26,295 nucleotides of DNA from REEB95 sp963762425 (GCA_963762425.1 CAVXKY010000015.1:1-26295); one strand, 5' to 3'; shown: positions 9,470-17,837, numbered from the stretch's first letter. The notes: a model not told the origin generated them from the sequence alone. Program-made: numbers and translations.

Positions 9470-10891
9470 TTATCGGTCATTGTTCAGACGCGCGATCGCC
9501 GCGGAAGCGGCGACCTTGCCCTCGCCGGTATAGGCCTCGTGATTTTGCTCAATGTCTCCCAGGCGATAGAGGTAGTTGATCATCAGCCCATAGGATTGCT
9601 GGAAGCCCTTGCGCGATAGATCGCCGCGCCAGTCCAGCCGCTCCATCCGGGCGCCGTTGCTCAAATGGAAATGCGCCACCGGATCGAGCACGCGGCCTTC
9701 GGGCGTGGTCTCGGCCAGGAGATAGCGCGCGCACAGCCGGAGCAGCGGCACCCTCACCGCCTGCAACACGGCCATGTCGTCCTGCCAATCGGGCTGCGCC
9801 AGCAACTGGGCGAAGTCGCGCCGGCCGTGCCCGGGGATGGCGGCTATCGCCGCGCGCTCCTCCGCGGTTAGCAGATCCTCGCCCTCCTCGGGCAGGCGTT
9901 GTTCGAGCCAGGCGCGGAAGCCGGGAATCGGCGACAGCGTGGCGTAGGTCTTGAGGTGCGGCAGCTCGGCGGCGAGATAGTCGACCACGCGCTTGATGAG
10001 GAAATCGCCGAAGCTGATGCCCCACAGGCCGCGCTGGCAGTTGGAAATCGAATAGAAGATCGCGGTGTCGGCCGTGGCCGGGTTGCCCACGGGGGCGTTC
10101 TCGTCGAGCAGCAGCTGCACGTTGTCCGCCATGCCCTGGGTCAGCGCCACCTCGACGAAGATCAGCGGCTCCTGCGGCATGCGCGGATGGAAATAGGCGA
10201 AGCAGCGCCGGTCGGCCTCGAGCCGGTTCTTCAAATCGGTCCAGCTGCGGATTTCGTGCACCGCCTCGTATTTCATGAGCTTTTCCAGAAGCGCGGCGGG
10301 CGCCTCCCAGGTGATGCGCCGGACCTCGAGGAAGCCCTCGTCGAACCAGTTCGTCAGCAGGCCCTTGAGATCGCCTTCGAGCGATTGCAGCACGTCGTCG
10401 TGCCGGGCGAGCGGTATCAGCTCGGCGCGCATGTCGACCAGGAACTTGACGCCCTCGGGAAGCGCGTTGAACTGGGTCAGGAGCTTGAGCCGCGGCGGTT
10501 CGAGCGCCTGGCGCAGCTCGCGTTCGAGCTTGCGGCGCTCGAAATCGTCGGAGGCGGATTGGAGCCGCGCCGCCAGGGATCCCACCGCGCCGTGGTCGAT
10601 GTCGAATTCCCCGGCGATGATGCGCAGGAAGCGCTCGCGGCCGGCGGTGTTGAGCGCGAGATAGGTGCGCCCCAGCTCCGCCGCCCGGGCCCGGGCCGAG
10701 ACCTCGCCGCCCTTGCCGTCCAGGCAATCACGCAGCTGGCGCCGCACCCGTTCCGCGTCCTCGCGCGACAATTCCGGGCGCGGCTGATTGCCGATCATGC
10801 CGCGCGCCGACGCGGCGATGTCGCGCCACGCTCCGCGTAAACTGCCGCCCAGATTGCTGATGCGGTCGAGGAACCCGGTGCGTTCGCTCAT
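9470..10891 (-). CDS. Malonyl-CoA decarboxylase
   Basis: This 473-aa protein decarboxylates malonyl-CoA to acetyl-CoA. It has the helical N-terminal domain (ERFLRIIAGEFDIDHGAV) followed by the acetyltransferase-like catalytic domain. Family landmarks are FYSISNCQRGLWGISFGDFLIKRVV (Ser281/Ser283 region) and VAHFHLSNGARMERLDW with His409, matching the catalytic Ser and His blocks of the human enzyme. I choose ATG 10891 because the open frame upstream of it is antisense-like and lies inside nnrDE. The start overlaps the nnrDE stop as ATGA, so translation is probably coupled. In bacteria the enzyme serves malonate use or controls malonyl-CoA; no malonate transporter or malonyl-CoA synthetase is visible nearby, so the physiological source is unknown. 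Confidence 0.93.
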   Translation of the reverse strand: MSERTGFLDRISNLGGSLRGAWRDIAASARGMIGNQPRPELSREDAERVRRQLRDCLDGKGGEVSARARAAELGRTYLALNTAGRERFLRIIAGEFDIDHGAVGSLAARLQSASDDFERRKLERELRQALEPPRLKLLTQFNALPEGVKFLVDMRAELIPLARHDDVLQSLEGDLKGLLTNWFDEGFLEVRRITWEAPAALLEKLMKYEAVHEIRSWTDLKNRLEADRRCFAYFHPRMPQEPLIFVEVALTQGMADNVQLLLDENAPVGNPATADTAIFYSISNCQRGLWGISFGDFLIKRVVDYLAAELPHLKTYATLSPIPGFRAWLEQRLPEEGEDLLTAEERAAIAAIPGHGRRDFAQLLAQPDWQDDMAVLQAVRVPLLRLCARYLLAETTPEGRVLDPVAHFHLSNGARMERLDWRGDLSRKGFQQSYGLMINYLYRLGDIEQNHEAYTGEGKVAASAAIARLNNDR

Positions 10892-12399
10892 GATTGCCCG
10901 CTTACAGCGAAGACTTCGGACTTTGGCAAGCCCGCCACCGCCTTGAGCCGGCGCAACACCATGGGCAAGGCGCCGAGCAAATCCTCGGGCACCAGGCCGG
11001 GGCCGCAAAGCTGGGCGGCCTCGCCATGAAGCCACGCCGCCGCTCCGGAAGCGGCGAACGCGTCCATGCCCTGCGCCAGCAATCCGGCGATCAACCCCGC
11101 CAGCACGTCGCCGGCGCCGCCGGTGGCGAGGTCGGCGGGCGCGTTGACGTTGATCGCGGCCAAGCCGTCGGGCGAGGCGATCACCGTGTCGGCGCCCTTG
11201 AGCAGCACCACCGCCTTGCTTTGCTTCGCCGCTTGCCGGGCGCGTTCGATCTTGCCGCCCTTGAACGAAAAAATCCGCGCGAACTCGCCCTCATGCGGCG
11301 TCAGCACGCAAGGCCCGGCTATGGCCTCGAACAGCGCCTTGGCGTTGCCGGAAAAACAGGTGAGCGCGTCGGCGTCGAGCACGGTGGCGCGCCTGGTCTT
11401 GAGCGCCGCCAGCACCTGGCCGCGCGTGTCGCGGTTCACGCCCGCGCCGGGGCCGAGCAACAGCGCGTTCAAGCGCGTGTCCTTGAGCAGATTGGCGTAA
11501 TCCGCCGCGCGCGCGAGACGCGCCACCAGCACGCTTTCGAGCGATGCTGCATAGACCGGCCAGCTCTTGGCCGGCGCCGCCACCGTCACCAGCCCCGATC
11601 CGACGCGCTGCGCCGCGCGCGCGGCCAGCCGCGAAGCGCCGGTCATGTCCGGACCGCCCAGCACCAAGGCGTGGCCGCGGCTGTATTTGTTGCCGGCGGG
11701 ACGCGGCCAGGGATAGCGCGCGAGCCACAAGGGCAGGCCGTTCTCGAAGCTCTTGGGCTTGATCTTGTCCAACACGCTCGCCGGGATGCCGATATCGGCC
11801 AGTTCGATCTCGCCGCAGAGATCGCGGCCGGGCAGCAGCAGATGGCCCGGCTTCTTGCGGAAGAAGGTGACGGTGACGGCGGCCGGCGCTGCCGCCCCGC
11901 GCACTTCGCCCGATGCGCCGTCGAGTCCGCTCGGCACGTCGACGGCGACGCAAGGCAGGCCGCTCTTGGCCAGCGCCGCGACGGTCGCGCGCGCGTCGCC
12001 TTGCAGCGGACGGGCGAGGCCGGCGCCGAAAATGGCGTCGATCGCCAAGCCCGCGCCGTCGAGCAGAGCCGGGCCCAAGGGTTCGATCTCGCCCTGCCAG
12101 CGCCCGGCCATCTCCTTGGCGTCGCCCTTGAGTTCGCCGCGCGCGCCCAGCAGGCCGAGCCGCACCTTCCAGCCGGCAGCTTGCAGCCGCCGCGCCGCGG
12201 CGAAGCCGTCGCCGCCGTTATTCCCCGGCCCGCACAGCACGGCCACCGGGCGCTGCGACCAGCGGCGCAACACCGCATCGGCGACGGCGCGGCCGGCCGC
12301 TTCCATCAGCGCGAGCGAGGCGACCCCGCTTTCCCGCGCGGCGCGGTCGACCGCCCCCATCTCGGCGGGCGTCAGCAGGGCGTTGTCGTAAGGCTGCAT
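10888..12399 (-). CDS. nnrDE: Bifunctional NAD(P)HX epimerase and ADP-dependent dehydratase
   Basis: This 503-aa fusion repairs hydrated NADH and NADPH. The N-terminal YjeF epimerase domain holds the CGPGNNGGDGF block (residues 57-66) and AVDVPSGLDG. The C-terminal ribokinase-like dehydratase domain holds LLLGPGAG, LTPHEGEFARIF and the nucleotide-binding ATGGAGDVLAGLIAGLL. The arrangement and length match the E. coli NnrED/YjeF type. ATG 12399 begins the family sequence MQPYDNALLTPAEMGAVD; the longer open frame upstream adds non-family residues. It is first of a two-gene unit with malonyl-CoA decarboxylase. In many alphaproteobacteria this gene sits near glnB-glnA, and here those genes follow about 2 kb away in the opposite direction. 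Confidence 0.95.
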   Translation of the reverse strand: MQPYDNALLTPAEMGAVDRAARESGVASLALMEAAGRAVADAVLRRWSQRPVAVLCGPGNNGGDGFAAARRLQAAGWKVRLGLLGARGELKGDAKEMAGRWQGEIEPLGPALLDGAGLAIDAIFGAGLARPLQGDARATVAALAKSGLPCVAVDVPSGLDGASGEVRGAAAPAAVTVTFFRKKPGHLLLPGRDLCGEIELADIGIPASVLDKIKPKSFENGLPLWLARYPWPRPAGNKYSRGHALVLGGPDMTGASRLAARAAQRVGSGLVTVAAPAKSWPVYAASLESVLVARLARAADYANLLKDTRLNALLLGPGAGVNRDTRGQVLAALKTRRATVLDADALTCFSGNAKALFEAIAGPCVLTPHEGEFARIFSFKGGKIERARQAAKQSKAVVLLKGADTVIASPDGLAAINVNAPADLATGGAGDVLAGLIAGLLAQGMDAFAASGAAAWLHGEAAQLCGPGLVPEDLLGALPMVLRRLKAVAGLPKSEVFAVSGQS

Positions 12400-12505
12400 G
12401 GCTTGACCTTGCCTGGTAACCGTCCCGGGAGAGCTTACCAAGCGGCGAGCCGGAACGGTTGATCCGCTTGACGCTTAAGGGGCTAGGCTGTACCAGCGCA
12501 AGTGC

Positions 12506-12583
12506 GGCGGGTGTAGCTCAGTTGGTTAGAGCGCCAGATTGTGATTCTGGATGTCGCCGGTTCGAATCCGGTCACTCGCCCCA
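12506..12583 (+). tRNA. tRNA-His(GUG)
   Basis: The acceptor GCGGGTG (12507-12513) pairs with CACTCGC (12573-12579, one G-U pair). The identity features of a histidine tRNA are present: an encoded G at -1 (12506) opposite C73 (12580), followed by encoded CCA. The anticodon stem CCAGA/TCTGG holds loop TTGTGAT, giving GTG. It lies divergent from nnrDE. Confidence 0.97.
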
Positions 12584-12636
12584 TTCTCTCTGTTCGCATC
12601 CAGCCAAGTCCGCGCCAAGACCGCGTTTGGGTTTCA

Positions 12637-12666
12637 TTAACCCTGCTCTCGAATTACATTAACCAT
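12637..12666 (+). promoter_or_regulatory. Pair of TTAACC-type (CtrA-like) half-sites
   Basis: TTAACCCT (12637-12644) and TTAACCAT (12659-12666) are direct repeats offset by 22 bases, about two helical turns, in a locally AT-rich stretch before a small membrane-protein gene. TTAACCAT is the form described for CtrA half-sites in alphaproteobacteria. The match is short, so chance is quite possible. Confidence 0.25.
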
Positions 12667-12766
12667 CCCCGAGATTTACTTGTAATTCCAAGAATTGATT
12701 TGACATTTACCAATCATTTTCGAGACATTCTTCAAACCGGCGGGCGAACCCGCCGCGGAGGTTGAC

Positions 12767-13102
12767 TTGCAACGCACGACGCTTTTTTCAGCCGGCATCG
12801 CCGTCCCCGCCCACGGGGCGGGCGACCGGCTCTACCACTGGAAAGCGACGCGGTTGCGTTTCCGCCGCCACATGCTGCGGCTGTGGCCGTTCTGGCTGGT
12901 GCTGCTGGCGATCAATCTGGCCGAGAGTCCGGCGCAGCGCTGGTTTTCCGGCGCCGGCGCCTTTTACGCGCTGTGGAACCGGCTGCACATGATGGGATTG
13001 GGCCTGGCCGGCGCGGCGGCCGTGCTGATCATCGCCGGGCTGCTGATCGAGGCCTATAGCGCGACATCGGCGCACACCAAGCGGTTGCCGGCTTCGCTTT
13101 AG
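12767..13102 (+). CDS. Small membrane protein of unknown function, 111 aa
   Basis: I do not recognise the family. The start is TTG 12767, supported by GGAGG (12757-12761) five bases upstream; no ATG lies nearby in frame until late in the protein. The N-terminal third is basic (WKATRLRFRRHMLRLW). A hydrophobic segment follows (FWLVLLAINLA, residues 42-52), then a second one (GLGLAGAAAVLIIAGLLIEAY, about 76-96), then a short polar tail. Two membrane passes are predicted. It lies between tRNA-His and the aminotransferase gene, 41 bases before the latter on the same strand, so the two may be co-transcribed. Confidence 0.65.
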   Translation: MQRTTLFSAGIAVPAHGAGDRLYHWKATRLRFRRHMLRLWPFWLVLLAINLAESPAQRWFSGAGAFYALWNRLHMMGLGLAGAAAVLIIAGLLIEAYSATSAHTKRLPASL

Positions 13103-13143
13103 CCGTTTTCCACCGCGCCGCGGGCGCGGTATAGAATGGCGGC

Positions 13144-14355
13144 ATGAAATCCAGCCTCACCTTGGCCGGCCGCATGTCCCGGCTCGGCACCGAAAGCGCC
13201 TTCGAAGTGCTGGCGCGCGCCAAGGCGCTCGAGGCGCAGGGCCGTTCGATCATCAATCTCGGCATCGGCCAGCCCGATTTTCAGACCCCGCCGCATATCG
13301 TCGAGGCGGCCAAGAAGGCGCTCGCCGACGGCCATCACGGCTATACCCCGGCCAACGGGATTCTGCCCTTGCGCGAAGCGGTGGCCGCCGATCTCCGCCG
13401 CCGCCACGGCGTCGAGGTTTCGCCCGGAAGCGTGCTGGTGGTGCCGGGCGGCAAGGTGACCATGTTCTTCGCCATCATGATGTTCGGCGAGCGGGGCGCC
13501 GAGATTCTCTATCCCAATCCCGGCTTCCCGATTTACGAGAGCGTCATCCGCTTCTCGGGCGCGACGCCGGTGCCGATCGATCTGCACGAAGACAAGGGCT
13601 TCTCCTTCAGCGCCGAGGAGGTGCTGGCCAAGATCACGCCGCAAACCCGGCTGATGATCCTCAACAGCCCGGCCAACCCGACCGGCGGCGTGGTGCCGAA
13701 GAGCGAGTTCGACAAGCTGGCGGCCGGGCTCGAGCGTCATCCGCAGGTGGCGATCCTGAGCGACGAGATCTACGGCGAGATTCTCTATGACGGCGCCCAG
13801 CATGTGAGCCTGCTTTCCTATCCCGGCTTGCGCGACCGCGTCATCCTGCTCGACGGCTGGAGCAAGACCTATGCGATGACCGGCTGGCGGCTCGGGTACG
13901 GCGTCTGGCCCGAGACCTTGTTCGCGCATGCCGAGCGGCTCGCCATCAACTGCCATTCCTGCGTCAACGCCGCCGCGCAATTCGCCGGGATCGCCGCGCT
14001 CACCGGAAGGCGCAACGAGATCAACCGCATGGTCGAGGCCTTCGCCGAGCGCCGCCGGATCATCGTCGCGGCCTTGAACAAGTTGCCGGGTTTCCGTTGC
14101 GCCATGCCGGGCGGCGCCTTCTACGCCTTTCCCAATATCGCCGGCACCGGTGTCGGCGCCAAACAGCTCGAAACCCGGCTGCTGGAGGAGACCGGCGTGG
14201 CCACCGTCGCCGGCACCAGTTTCGGCGCCTATGGCGAAGGCTATCTGCGCTTCTCTTATGCGGCGAGCAACGAAGCGATCGAGGAAGCCATGACCCGAAT
14301 CGGCACCTGGCTGAATCGTCAGGGGATTACGCGCCGCGCCCCAGCAATATCCTAG
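13144..14355 (+). CDS. Class I/II PLP-dependent aminotransferase
   Basis: This 403-aa protein is a fold type I aminotransferase of the aspartate aminotransferase superfamily. It shows the N-terminal INLGIGQPDFQTPPHIVEAA block, YTPANGILPLREAVA, the SPANPTGG motif, SDEIYGEI, and the PLP-lysine Lys241 in DGWSKTYAMTGWRLG. FRFS-type C-terminal arginine context is YLRFSYAAS. It should transfer an amino group between an amino acid and a 2-oxo acid; the substrate cannot be read from sequence. ATG 13144 lacks a clear Shine-Dalgarno, and ATG 13174 (MSRLGTESAF) is a possible shorter start. Its position just before glnB-glnA suggests a nitrogen link but the glnB promoter between them makes it a separate unit. 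Confidence 0.9.
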   Translation: MKSSLTLAGRMSRLGTESAFEVLARAKALEAQGRSIINLGIGQPDFQTPPHIVEAAKKALADGHHGYTPANGILPLREAVAADLRRRHGVEVSPGSVLVVPGGKVTMFFAIMMFGERGAEILYPNPGFPIYESVIRFSGATPVPIDLHEDKGFSFSAEEVLAKITPQTRLMILNSPANPTGGVVPKSEFDKLAAGLERHPQVAILSDEIYGEILYDGAQHVSLLSYPGLRDRVILLDGWSKTYAMTGWRLGYGVWPETLFAHAERLAINCHSCVNAAAQFAGIAALTGRRNEINRMVEAFAERRRIIVAALNKLPGFRCAMPGGAFYAFPNIAGTGVGAKQLETRLLEETGVATVAGTSFGAYGEGYLRFSYAASNEAIEEAMTRIGTWLNRQGITRRAPAIS

Positions 14356-14369
14356 GGTTACATCCTAGG
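14349..14369 (+). repeat. Two ATCCTAGG repeats at the aminotransferase stop
   Basis: ATCCTAGG occurs at 14349-14356, spanning the stop codon, and again at 14362-14369. Because CCTAGG is its own reverse complement the two can form a 6-bp stem with a 7-base loop. CCTAGG is usually rare in bacterial DNA. It may be a weak terminator; no U-tract follows. Confidence 0.35.
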
Positions 14370-14454
14370 CATCGCTGCTCATTTTCTGTGCAAAATCGGC
14401 CTGTTTCGCTTGCTTTTCAGGCTCTAGCGCTTTATCGAGCCTTGGCATCGCAGG

Positions 14455-14471
14455 CTGGCATGGCTCGTGCT
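14455..14471 (+). promoter_or_regulatory. Sigma-54 (RpoN) promoter of glnB-glnA
   Basis: CTGGCATG-GCTC-GTGCT matches the -24/-12 consensus YTGGCACG-N4-TTGCW at eleven of thirteen positions, with the invariant GG (14457-14458) and GC (14469-14470) exactly ten bases apart. It lies about 70 bases before the glnB start. This predicts nitrogen-limitation control through NtrC. I could not make out a convincing NtrC enhancer palindrome upstream. Confidence 0.72.
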
Positions 14472-14540
14472 TTACCATCCAGAAAGAAGGCGGCCCGGCG
14501 GTCGTCGGCGGACCCGCGATAAATGCAAAGGCGGAAACCC

Positions 14541-14879
14541 ATGAAGAAAATCGAGGCGATCATCAAGCCCTTCAAGCTCGATGAAGTTAAGGAGGCGCTT
14601 CATGAAGTCGGGATTCAGGGCATCACCGTCACCGAGGCCAAGGGATTCGGACGGCAGAAGGGCCACACCGAGCTTTACCGCGGGGCGGAATACGTCGTCG
14701 ATTTTCTGCCCAAGGTCAAAATCGAGGTTGTGATGGACGACGCCCTGGTTTCGCGCGCCATCGAAGCGATCCAGCACGCCGCCCATACCGGCCGCATCGG
14801 CGACGGCAAGATTTTCGTCACGTCCATCGAGGAGGCAATCAGAATTCGTACCGGCGAGCGGGGAACCGACGCCATCTAG
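14541..14879 (+). CDS. glnB: Nitrogen regulatory protein P-II
   Basis: This 112-aa trimeric signal protein senses 2-oxoglutarate, ATP/ADP and, by uridylylation, glutamine. The uridylylation site Tyr51 lies in the T-loop (HTELYRGAEYVVDF), and the ATP-binding B-loop is HAAHTGRIGDGKIFV. The start ATG 14541 gives the family N-terminus MKKIEAIIKPFKLDEVKEAL and follows AAAGGCGG; the ATG at 14523 would add six unrelated residues. It is followed after 75 bases by glnA. In this arrangement it is normally the GlnB paralogue that controls GlnE and NtrB, not the amtB-linked GlnK. Confidence 0.97.
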   Translation: MKKIEAIIKPFKLDEVKEALHEVGIQGITVTEAKGFGRQKGHTELYRGAEYVVDFLPKVKIEVVMDDALVSRAIEAIQHAAHTGRIGDGKIFVTSIEEAIRIRTGERGTDAI

Positions 14880-14954
14880 TTCCGTGAATCGTCTTCGCGT
14901 TTGCGGGGGAAAAACCGGCGAACGGAAGGCACAACAAGGGGAGACTAAGAGCCG

Positions 14955-16364
14955 ATGTCCGATGCAAAAAAGATCATGGAGATGATCAAGGAACACGACG
15001 CCAAGTACGTCGATTTCCGATTCACCGATCCGCGCGGCAAGTGGCAACACTTGAGCTACCACGTCAAGGCCATCCACCCCGACTTCCTTCAGGGCGGCGT
15101 GGCGTTTGACGGCTCGTCGATCGCCGGCTGGAAGGCGATCAACGAGAGCGACATGCTGTTGATGCCGGATTTCTCAACCGCGATACTCGACCCGTTCTGC
15201 GCCCAGACCACGATCTCGTTGTTCTGCGACACCCATGAGCCGCTGACGGGACAGCCCTATGGCCGCTGCCCGCGCTCGATCGCCAAGAAGGCCGAGAAAT
15301 ATCTCGCTTCCGTCGGCGTCGGCGACAAGGCTTATTTCGGCCCCGAGGCCGAATTCTTCGTGTTCGACGACGTGCGTTACAAGTCGTCGATGGAAACGCA
15401 GATGTACTCGGTCGACAGCGAGGAAGGCCCGTATTTCAGCGACCGCAAGCTGCCCGACGGCAACCCCGGTCACCGCCCGCCGATCAAAGGCGGATATTTC
15501 CCGATGCCGCCGGTCGACAGCACCTACGATCTGCGCTCCGAGATGCTTTCGACCATGAACGAGATGGGCCTCAAGGTCGAGAAGCACCATCACGAAGTGG
15601 CGCCGGCGCAGCACGAGCTCGGCTTCGAGTTCGACACGTTGGTCAAGACCGCCGACAACATGCAGATCTACAAGTACGTCGTGATGATGGTCGCGCAGCA
15701 ATACGGCAAGACCGCGACCTTCATGCCCAAGCCGATCAAGGGCGACAACGGCTCCGGCATGCACACCCATCAATCGGTGTGGAAAGCCGGCAAGCCGCTG
15801 TTCGCGGGTTCGGGCTACGCCGATCTGTCGGAGTTGGCGCTCCACTATATCGGGGGCATCATCAAGCACGCCAAGGCGATCAACGCCTTCACCAACCCGA
15901 CCACCAACAGCTACAAGCGCCTGATCCCGGGTTTCGAGGCGCCGGTGTTGCTGGCCTATTCGGCCCGCAACCGTTCGGCCTCGTGCCGCATTCCGATCGT
16001 CTCGAGCCCCAAGGCCAAGCGCGTCGAGGTTCGTTTCCCCGACCCCGCCGCCAATCCCTATCTGGGTTTCGCGGCGATGCTGATGGCCGGTCTCGACGGC
16101 GTGCAGAACAAGATCAACCCCGGCCAGCCGATCGACAAGAACCTCTACGACCTGCCGCCCGAGGAGCTGAAGGGCGTGCCGACCGTGTGCGGTTCCTTGC
16201 GCGAAGCCGTCGGCCATCTCCAGGCCGACCACGCCTTCCTGCTCAAGGGCGACGTGTTCACCAAGGACTTCCTGGAATCCTACATCGACCTGAAGATGGA
16301 GGAAGTCCACAAGTTCGAGCACACGCCGCACCCGATCGAGTTCGAGATGTACTACAGCGTCTGA
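14955..16364 (+). CDS. glnA: Type I glutamine synthetase
   Basis: This 469-aa enzyme condenses glutamate and ammonia to glutamine as a dodecamer. Family blocks include the N-terminal VDFRFTDPRGKWQHLSY, FGPEAEFFVFD and HHEVAPAQHELGFEFD metal-binding strands, NGSGMHTHQS, and the active site RNRSASCRIP. The adenylylation site is Tyr398 in KNLYDLPPEE, so activity should be regulated by GlnE, as for the beta (adenylylated) subtype. Start ATG 14955 follows AAGGGGAG. It is the second gene after glnB and ends at a strong terminator. Confidence 0.98.
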   Translation: MSDAKKIMEMIKEHDAKYVDFRFTDPRGKWQHLSYHVKAIHPDFLQGGVAFDGSSIAGWKAINESDMLLMPDFSTAILDPFCAQTTISLFCDTHEPLTGQPYGRCPRSIAKKAEKYLASVGVGDKAYFGPEAEFFVFDDVRYKSSMETQMYSVDSEEGPYFSDRKLPDGNPGHRPPIKGGYFPMPPVDSTYDLRSEMLSTMNEMGLKVEKHHHEVAPAQHELGFEFDTLVKTADNMQIYKYVVMMVAQQYGKTATFMPKPIKGDNGSGMHTHQSVWKAGKPLFAGSGYADLSELALHYIGGIIKHAKAINAFTNPTTNSYKRLIPGFEAPVLLAYSARNRSASCRIPIVSSPKAKRVEVRFPDPAANPYLGFAAMLMAGLDGVQNKINPGQPIDKNLYDLPPEELKGVPTVCGSLREAVGHLQADHAFLLKGDVFTKDFLESYIDLKMEEVHKFEHTPHPIEFEMYYSV

Positions 16365-16387
16365 GCGGACAAGGGTTCGCTCCCAAG

Positions 16388-16416
16388 CCCCCGCCGGTTT
16401 ACCGGCGGGGGTTTTT
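16388..16416 (+). terminator. Rho-independent terminator of glnB-glnA
   Basis: A perfect 10-bp GC stem, CCCCCGCCGG (16388-16397) and CCGGCGGGGG (16402-16411), encloses a TTTA loop and is followed by TTTTT. It starts 24 bases after the glnA stop codon. This is the clearest intrinsic terminator in the window. Confidence 0.93.
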
Positions 16417-16470
16417 CTTTGCTGCGGCGCAAGAACGCCGAGACCGCAATTCTTGATAAAGCCCGGCCCA

Positions 16471-16487
16471 GCGCCCAAGATGGGCGC
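16471..16487. promoter_or_regulatory. 17-bp perfect palindrome before the transporter gene
   Basis: GCGCCCA-AGA-TGGGCGC is a perfect 7-bp inverted repeat with a 3-base spacer, 37 bases before the MFS start. A second small inverted repeat, CCGCC-AA-GGCGG, follows. It could be an operator for a dimeric repressor of the transporter gene or an RNA hairpin in its leader. No adjacent regulator gene is present. Confidence 0.35.
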
Positions 16488-16523
16488 AAAACAACCGCCA
16501 AGGCGGACTAACGGGAGGGATTC

Positions 16524-17837
16524 ATGGCCGAAACCGTCAACATCACCACGCTCATCGACCGGCGACCGGTCGGCGGCTTCCAGTATCTGGTCGCGGCGCT
16601 GTGCGCCATCACCGTCTTTCTCGACGGCTATGACACGCAATCCATCGCCTTCGTCGCGCCCTCGATCGCGCAGGAGCTGCACCTGACGCGGCCCGAGCTG
16701 GGACCGCTGTTCGTCGCCAGCCTGGTGGGATTGCTGATCGGCGCGCTGTCCTTCGGCGTGGTGGCCGACAAGTTCGGGCGGCGCGTCGTGATCATCGTCT
16801 GCACCGCCGTTTTCGGCATCCTCACCCTGGTGGCCACGACCTCGACCGGGCTCCAAGAACTCCTGATCTGGCGCTTCCTCGCCGGGCTGGGCCTGGGCGG
16901 CGCCATGCCCAACGGCATCGCGCTCACCGCCGAGTACGCCCCGCTGCGCCGGCGCGCCACGATCGTCATGATCATGTTCACCGGCTTCTCGCTCGGCGCC
17001 GCCTTCGGCGGCGCGGTCGCGGCCAGCCTGATCCCGATCTATGGCTGGCGCGCGGTTTGGTATGTCGGCGGAATCCTGCCTTTGCTGCTGGTTCCGATCC
17101 AGCTCATCTGGCTGCCGGAATCGATCCGTTTCCTGGTCGTCACCGACGCCGAGGGCTCGCGCATCGGCAAGCTGTTGCAGCGCATCGATCGCGCCTTCCG
17201 CCCGTCATCCGGGATGCGTTATGACGTCGACGAGGCTCACGCCCACGGCGTGCCGGTGGCGCATCTCTTCCGCCAGGGCCGCACCTTCGGCACGGTCATG
17301 TTGTGGATCATGTTCTTCACCAACCTGTTGTCGATATTCTTCCTGCAGAACTGGATTCCGACCATGGCGCACGACGTCGGCATCGACGTTCGCACCGCCG
17401 TCATCATCGGCACGCTGTTCCAGGTCGGCGGCGTGCTCGGCTCGCTGTTGATCGGCTGGCCGATCGACAAGATGGGCGCCTACCGGGTGATTCCGGTGCT
17501 GTTCTTCTGCGGCATCCTGTTCGTGGCGCTGATCGGCGTGTCGAACGGCTCGGCGGCGGCGCTCATGGCGCTCACCTGCGGCGCCGGGTTCTGCATCGTC
17601 GGCGGCCAGAACAGCGCCAACGCGCTGGCGGCGATCTTCTACCCGACATCCATGCGTTCCACCGGCGTGGGCTGGGCGCTCGGCATCGGCCGTTTCGGCG
17701 CCATTCTCGGTCCGCTCATCGCCGGCTTCCTGCTCGCCGCGCACATGTCCTACGGCATGTTGTTCCTGCTGGGCGCGCTGGCGCCGGTCTGTTCGACGCT
17801 GGCCATCCTCGGCATGGGCCGGGTCTACGGCAAGTAA
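16524..17837 (+). CDS. MFS transporter, aromatic acid:H+ symporter (AAHS) type
   Basis: This 437-aa inner-membrane protein has the pattern of twelve transmembrane helices of the major facilitator superfamily. Near the end of helix 1 it has D34-G-Y-D37, like the DGFD motif of the 4-hydroxybenzoate transporter PcaK. Other landmarks are the loop 2-3 motif GVVADKFGRR, RFLAGLGLGGAMPNGIALTAEYAP in helix 4 and a second-half repeat GWPIDKMGAYR. AAHS members import aromatic or other organic acids with protons. No aromatic catabolic genes are visible, so the substrate is open. ATG 16524 follows GGGAGG. It is monocistronic in appearance, after the glnA terminator and converging on the thioesterase gene. 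Confidence 0.87.
   Translation: MAETVNITTLIDRRPVGGFQYLVAALCAITVFLDGYDTQSIAFVAPSIAQELHLTRPELGPLFVASLVGLLIGALSFGVVADKFGRRVVIIVCTAVFGILTLVATTSTGLQELLIWRFLAGLGLGGAMPNGIALTAEYAPLRRRATIVMIMFTGFSLGAAFGGAVAASLIPIYGWRAVWYVGGILPLLLVPIQLIWLPESIRFLVVTDAEGSRIGKLLQRIDRAFRPSSGMRYDVDEAHAHGVPVAHLFRQGRTFGTVMLWIMFFTNLLSIFFLQNWIPTMAHDVGIDVRTAVIIGTLFQVGGVLGSLLIGWPIDKMGAYRVIPVLFFCGILFVALIGVSNGSAAALMALTCGAGFCIVGGQNSANALAAIFYPTSMRSTGVGWALGIGRFGAILGPLIAGFLLAAHMSYGMLFLLGALAPVCSTLAILGMGRVYGK

Noticed and set aside
14385..14455. Possible NtrC enhancer palindromes upstream of glnB
   Set aside because: ATTTTCTGTGCAAAAT and CCTG...CAGG are only partly symmetric and do not match the NtrC consensus well enough to annotate.
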